The notes beneath the pieces were generated by a model, which searched no databases, was not told the origin of the DNA, and saw only the letters and a list, made by a program, of their open reading frames with translations. A DNA stretch of 52,053 nt, taken from contig JACTVT010000012.1 of assembly GCA_014465955.1 (NCBI GenBank), positions 1 to 52,053 on the forward strand. Direction: 5' to 3'. The translations under genes were made by a program, and so were the position numbers. This stretch comes from Eubacterium sp. (GTDB taxonomy: Bacteria; Bacillota; Clostridia; Oscillospirales; Acutalibacteraceae). Within the stretch, counting starts at the first letter, position 1, and each line of letters begins with the position of its first letter. Shown piece after piece: positions 48,728 through 52,053 of the stretch.

Positions 48728-49691
48728 AAAAAGAATTTTTTCATTGCGCAAACTGATTTATAATGATAAATACCTTATTGTCTGTTCCATTTTGCTTGCT
48801 GTTATTATTTGGGTTGCAACATCAATGAATCTCAGCCCCGAAACTACAAAAAAAATTACAGTTCCCGTTACAATTGATTTTACCGATACCCTTGCAGGGC
48901 AGCTTGGCATTGAATATTTCGGCAATAAAGATATTACTGTCGAAGTCAAGGTCAGTTGTAAAAAATATCTTGCTAAAGATATAAGTGATGACGATATCAA
49001 TGCTTCACTTCAGATAAGTACCGTAACGTCAACAGGGTATCACTCGGTACCTGTTCTTGTAACTGCGAACGATGAATCGGATTTTTCCATTGAAAGTTAT
49101 TTCCCGACCTCGGTAGAAGGTTATTATGATATAGCCTCGGAAACGAAAAAGCCTGTAGAAATCCGTTTCGCTGATGATGATTTTCTTGAAGACGGTTATG
49201 TTCTCGGTACAACTACTTTAAGTGAAAACAGTGTAACGATTAAAGGACCTAAAACTTATGTCGATTCTGTTGATAAAGTAATTGCCGATGTTCAGTTTGA
49301 TAATAAACTTTCAGAACCTCAGGTAGTTGAACTGAAACCGAAGGCGGTCGATTTAACAGGCAGAGAGGTTTCTTATGTAAACGTTACTGCTGCTGAAAAC
49401 AGTCTTACTGCAACAATTCCGGTACTCAAGGTAGTTAATCTGCAAACTACTGTAAATTTGCTTAATGCGCCTGCAAATGCCGAAGATTTGTTGGATATTA
49501 CGTATTCGGTTCCTTCAATTCAAGTCGGTATTCTTAAATCGTCTAATATTACTTCGGCAGTTATAGGTGATGTTGATTACACAAGGCTTGGCAGCGGTAC
49601 TAATGTTTTTACTTTTGATGCTTCAAAAGTAAACGGCTTTACTGTTCTTGACGGTACAACAAATATTGAGGTTACAATAACTCCGAAATAA
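48717..49691 (+). CDS. cdaR: CdaA regulatory protein CdaR (YbbR domains)
   Basis: The 324-residue protein has one N-terminal membrane helix (IVCSILLAVIIWVATSMNLS) and an extracytoplasmic part with about three YbbR-type repeats. The repeat sections include TVPVTIDFTDTLAGQLGIEY, YVLGTTTLSENSVTIKGPKT and LKPKAVDLTGREVSYVNVT. It modulates CdaA activity from outside the membrane. It overlaps cdaA by 11 nt, so production is tightly linked. The ATG at 48717 follows TTAGGAGGGTGAGAAATA. The gene is followed by a degenerate palindromic element and a terminator. Confidence 0.92.
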   Translation: MTNKKRIFSLRKLIYNDKYLIVCSILLAVIIWVATSMNLSPETTKKITVPVTIDFTDTLAGQLGIEYFGNKDITVEVKVSCKKYLAKDISDDDINASLQISTVTSTGYHSVPVLVTANDESDFSIESYFPTSVEGYYDIASETKKPVEIRFADDDFLEDGYVLGTTTLSENSVTIKGPKTYVDSVDKVIADVQFDNKLSEPQVVELKPKAVDLTGREVSYVNVTAAENSLTATIPVLKVVNLQTTVNLLNAPANAEDLLDITYSVPSIQVGILKSSNITSAVIGDVDYTRLGSGTNVFTFDASKVNGFTVLDGTTNIEVTITPK

Positions 49692-49720
49692 TTATTTCAC
49701 AGTTCTTAAAACAATAAACT

Positions 49721-49748
49721 TGCAGGAATGGTCTCTGTGCCCTCATGC
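49721..49748 (+). repeat. 28-nt palindromic element, copy 15 (degenerate)
   Basis: TGCAGGAATGGTCTCTGTGC then CCTCATGC retains the middle of the family (GGTCTCTGTGCCCTC) at the usual length, but the stem has lost most of its pairing. It lies 29 nt after the cdaR stop. Confidence 0.5.
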
Positions 49749-49755
49749 AAAAAGA

Positions 49756-49785
49756 AAGCGTACGGTAAATCCGTACGCTTTTTTG
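49756..49785. terminator. Shared terminator of cdaR and the glucosaminidase gene
   Basis: AAGCGTACGG/CCGTACGCTT around a 5-nt loop, with T residues to the right and A residues to the left, between convergent genes. Confidence 0.88.
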
Positions 49786-51930
49786 TTATAAATTTCCTAT
49801 TCCGCAGGTCTTTCCGAATCCGCACAAAATTTTCGCAGCGTGAATACGTCTTGTAGCATTCTTTGGATATATATAGCTCTGCATTGTTCCTGTAATCATA
49901 TTTTCGTAATTTGCCCATCTGATAGGTTCAACAGCCCATTCGCTGATATTGTTGCTGTCAGGGAATTTGCTTAAATCGGTATTTCTATATCGGCTGTCAA
50001 TTTTACCAATCATATCCGTGTATCTGTATAGAAATGCAGCCGTCTGTTCACGGGTAACTGCATTTTCGGGGGCAAAGTGTGTTTCTGTTGTAATTTTTTT
50101 ATCAAGTGCCCAGCACGCAGCATCATAGTAATATGCCTCAACATCGTCAATATCGTCAAACGGTGTTTCATTGTGCGGATTATTGTTTTTGTACGGTTCA
50201 CCCGCCATTCTGTAGAGAATAGTTATAAACATTCCTCGTGTAAGGGCTTCGGCAGGCGAAAAGTGTGTGTATTCAGGTGGATTAGTACCCATTATAAAGT
50301 CATTATTAATTGATGTGTAATTCAGGTATTCTTCATATCCCGGGTAGTCGCCGATATCATCAAATTTCATTGTACGGAATCCGAATGAATATGACCAGCC
50401 GGGCGAATAATATGTGGTTGAGCCTGATTTTGCATATGCACGTATCTGAATGGAGTAGTTATGCGTTGTGGTAAGTCCTTTCAGAAAATAACTGTTGGTA
50501 TTTGTTCGTCCTGCAACAGTCCATTCACCATGAGGACTTGAAAGCAATCTGATTTCATAGCCCTGTGCCTTGTCTACTGTTTTCCATTTGATGAGCGCTG
50601 ATGTACCTGTTACGTCAACAGTAAATGTGTTTTTATCAACATAATCAAGGTCAATCGGTGTTCCCGTAAGATCTGAGTAAATCGGAATGAGAAATGTTTT
50701 CGGTGCAGATAAAATATTTGCCTTTTTGTAGGCATTGTATTGAATTGCTGCTTCGGATGCAGCACCCTGAACATTTGCCATATATTCGTGTTCAAATCTG
50801 TTTTTTGATGCAGGATTGACATTGAATTTTTGAAGATATCCTGTGCTTTGAGTAGACGTGTAATTATTTGCAATCCACTTAGCACCGTTTATAATTGAAA
50901 GATAAGGGTTTGTCCACGGTCTGTTGTATTTATCGTTGCTGTTGTAATTAATAAGGTCTGAACGGATGTAACCGTCATAGTTTTTGCCGTTGTATGTTAC
51001 TGAAATGCTGTACCATACATATCCGTCGCTTTGCTTTGATGTTGCTCCCTTATAATTAACCTTGGTGCCTGTAGGAAGCGTAACAAGATGTGTTGTACTT
51101 GTAGAAGGACCTTTTCTTACCTTGCAGGCGCAGTTGGTGACATAACCCGAAGCATTTAATGAAGCCCATTTAAGACCATCCTTAGCGCCTGTGTTGGCAC
51201 CGATATTGTAGTAGTTATAAATGCCTTCATAACCTGAATATGAGCCGCTTGCACCGCCTGCCGTAGGTTTGGCACCTCCGACTTCCTGCATAATTTTTGA
51301 TGCAAGATAGTATGCTGAGAGTCCGCTTTGTTTTGCCGCTTCCATAATCGCTTCGCTGTAGTATTTTCCGTGAGGCGGATCATACCAGTGATTAACTCCG
51401 TTTGAATCAAGATACTGAATGTGTGCTTTCTGCATCCAGGTACCTTTTATTATTGCTTCAACACCATCCTGATTGTGTGCAGAATTATATGCTGTTGATT
51501 CAAACTGGAAAATATATTTTTCATCAAGAAAATTAAGCGGATTCAGATAATATTTAACAGCCTTTTCGGATGCTGCAACCCATGATTTGCCTTCTGTAAT
51601 TTTATATTCACCGTTAACGTAGCACTTACTGCAGTCGCAGTAATATCCGTTTGCCGCGTTGCTGTTTGTTTTCTGAATGTTTTGCTGTGAATGAGGAGTT
51701 CTTTCATTCGCTGCTGCCTCGTCAAGTGACAGATTAGTTTGTAACGCCTGAAAAGTCCAGTTCGGATATTTATTGTGAAGTTCAACAAGAGGTGCTATAT
51801 ATTCTTCCGTAAAGCCTACTCTTCTGAGTTCATCAGCATAACTTGATGCTTGTGCCGTAATAAATCCGTTTGGTATAATTCCTGCACAGATAATAATTGA
51901 AAACAGCATACTAAGTATTCGCTTTTTCAT
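49786..51930 (-). CDS. Secreted glucosaminidase with SH3, fibronectin-III and SLH domains
   Basis: The 714-residue product has a signal peptide (ILSMLFSIIICAGIIPNGFI, then TAQAS). A glucosaminidase-type peptidoglycan hydrolase domain follows (about residues 30-260, including YYLNPLNFLDEKYIFQFES and YYLASKIMQEVGG with a likely catalytic Glu). Next come an SH3-like segment (TNCACKVRKGPSTSTTHLV, then GYIRSDLI) and a fibronectin-III domain (SALIKWKTVDKAQGYEIRL). Three C-terminal SLH motifs follow (FSPAEALTRGMFITILYRMA; AACWALDKKITTETHFAPE; AVEPIRWANYENMITGT). It should cut peptidoglycan at the cell surface for growth or separation. The ATG at 51930 follows GGAGACAGAAAT. Its SLH block is closely similar to that of the LRR protein at 35542-37332. 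Confidence 0.92.
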   Translation of the reverse strand: MKKRILSMLFSIIICAGIIPNGFITAQASSYADELRRVGFTEEYIAPLVELHNKYPNWTFQALQTNLSLDEAAANERTPHSQQNIQKTNSNAANGYYCDCSKCYVNGEYKITEGKSWVAASEKAVKYYLNPLNFLDEKYIFQFESTAYNSAHNQDGVEAIIKGTWMQKAHIQYLDSNGVNHWYDPPHGKYYSEAIMEAAKQSGLSAYYLASKIMQEVGGAKPTAGGASGSYSGYEGIYNYYNIGANTGAKDGLKWASLNASGYVTNCACKVRKGPSTSTTHLVTLPTGTKVNYKGATSKQSDGYVWYSISVTYNGKNYDGYIRSDLINYNSNDKYNRPWTNPYLSIINGAKWIANNYTSTQSTGYLQKFNVNPASKNRFEHEYMANVQGAASEAAIQYNAYKKANILSAPKTFLIPIYSDLTGTPIDLDYVDKNTFTVDVTGTSALIKWKTVDKAQGYEIRLLSSPHGEWTVAGRTNTNSYFLKGLTTTHNYSIQIRAYAKSGSTTYYSPGWSYSFGFRTMKFDDIGDYPGYEEYLNYTSINNDFIMGTNPPEYTHFSPAEALTRGMFITILYRMAGEPYKNNNPHNETPFDDIDDVEAYYYDAACWALDKKITTETHFAPENAVTREQTAAFLYRYTDMIGKIDSRYRNTDLSKFPDSNNISEWAVEPIRWANYENMITGTMQSYIYPKNATRRIHAAKILCGFGKTCGIGNL

Positions 51931-51966
51931 ATTTCTGTCTCCTTAATTTTAATAATCGTTACAAAT

Positions 51967-51995
51967 ATAATCTCATATTTTAATCATTTTGTCAA
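51967..51995 (-). promoter_or_regulatory. Promoter of the SLH glucosaminidase gene
   Basis: On the minus strand TTGACA (51990-51995) and GATTAT (51967-51972) are spaced by 17 nt. Confidence 0.65.
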
Positions 51996-52053
51996 TTATA
52001 TATGTAATTTTGTAATAATTTATATTATAAGGTAAAGAATGGTTAAATTTCTT

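Overview
The window looks like a chromosome segment from a low-GC, anaerobic, spore-forming member of the Clostridia, most like gut Oscillospirales/Ruminococcaceae. This is inferred from the sporulation pair spoIIGA-sigE, a SigH-like factor, a CIRCE-controlled groESL operon, a four-subunit 2-oxoacid:ferredoxin oxidoreductase behind a T-box leader, a fused IspH-ribosomal protein S1, two S-layer-homology (SLH) surface proteins and frequent TTG/GTG starts. No phage, insertion sequence, transposase or CRISPR array is seen.

Layout. 1-2.4 kb (minus strand): tRNA-Ser(UGA), a zinc-ribbon protein, a SigH-like sigma factor and the GTPase-like ATPase YchF. 2.5-6.9 kb: ilvB-ilvN-leuC-leuD plus an unknown gene. 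7.3-13.7 kb: a secreted papain-like protease, a membrane-anchored partner, an S24/S26 peptidase with an ABC exporter, a GH2 glycosidase and a cyclophilin. 13.8-15.3 kb: spoIIGA-sigE. 15.5-16.7 kb (minus): a DUF378 protein and mannose-6-phosphate isomerase. 16.9-23.5 kb: ABC-F protein, BaiN-like flavoprotein, cmk, plsC-type acyltransferase and ispH-rpsA. 23.6-29.7 kb: a divergent pair of transcription units, one with a DUF4364-like gene and the other with DUF1858, trmK, a NIF3-like gene, rqcH, ispD, ispF and a GH43 gene. 29.8-31.8 kb: groES-groEL. 31.9-35.3 kb: T-box leader and the oxidoreductase subunits. 35.3-37.3 kb: a structured leader and an LRR/SLH surface protein. 37.4-40.3 kb: pyrophosphatase, azlCD and mnmA. 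40.4-43.7 kb: MIF-like protein, sirtuin, radical SAM/SPASM enzyme, lipoprotein and a 38-residue peptide gene. 43.8-46.3 kb: a GPH-type transporter with a long charged tail. 46.4-49.7 kb: DUF3343 protein, cysteine-desulfurase-like enzyme, cdaA and cdaR. 49.8-51.9 kb (minus): an SLH-anchored glucosaminidase.

How the parts fit. Several units concern branched-chain amino acids: ilvBN/leuCD (synthesis), azlCD (export) and possibly the T-box-controlled oxidoreductase (branched 2-oxoacids, inferred). ispD, ispF and ispH belong to the non-mevalonate isoprenoid pathway. spoIIGA-sigE is the mother-cell switch of sporulation.

The most unusual non-coding content is a family of exactly 28-nt palindromic elements (15 copies in this window, one inside a signal-peptide coding region). 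Their stems differ in sequence but keep pairing. Next is a structured 5' leader ending in a terminator with a competing hairpin, upstream of the LRR/SLH gene. A short peptide gene near a radical SAM/SPASM enzyme may be a peptide-modification locus, but this is only a hypothesis.
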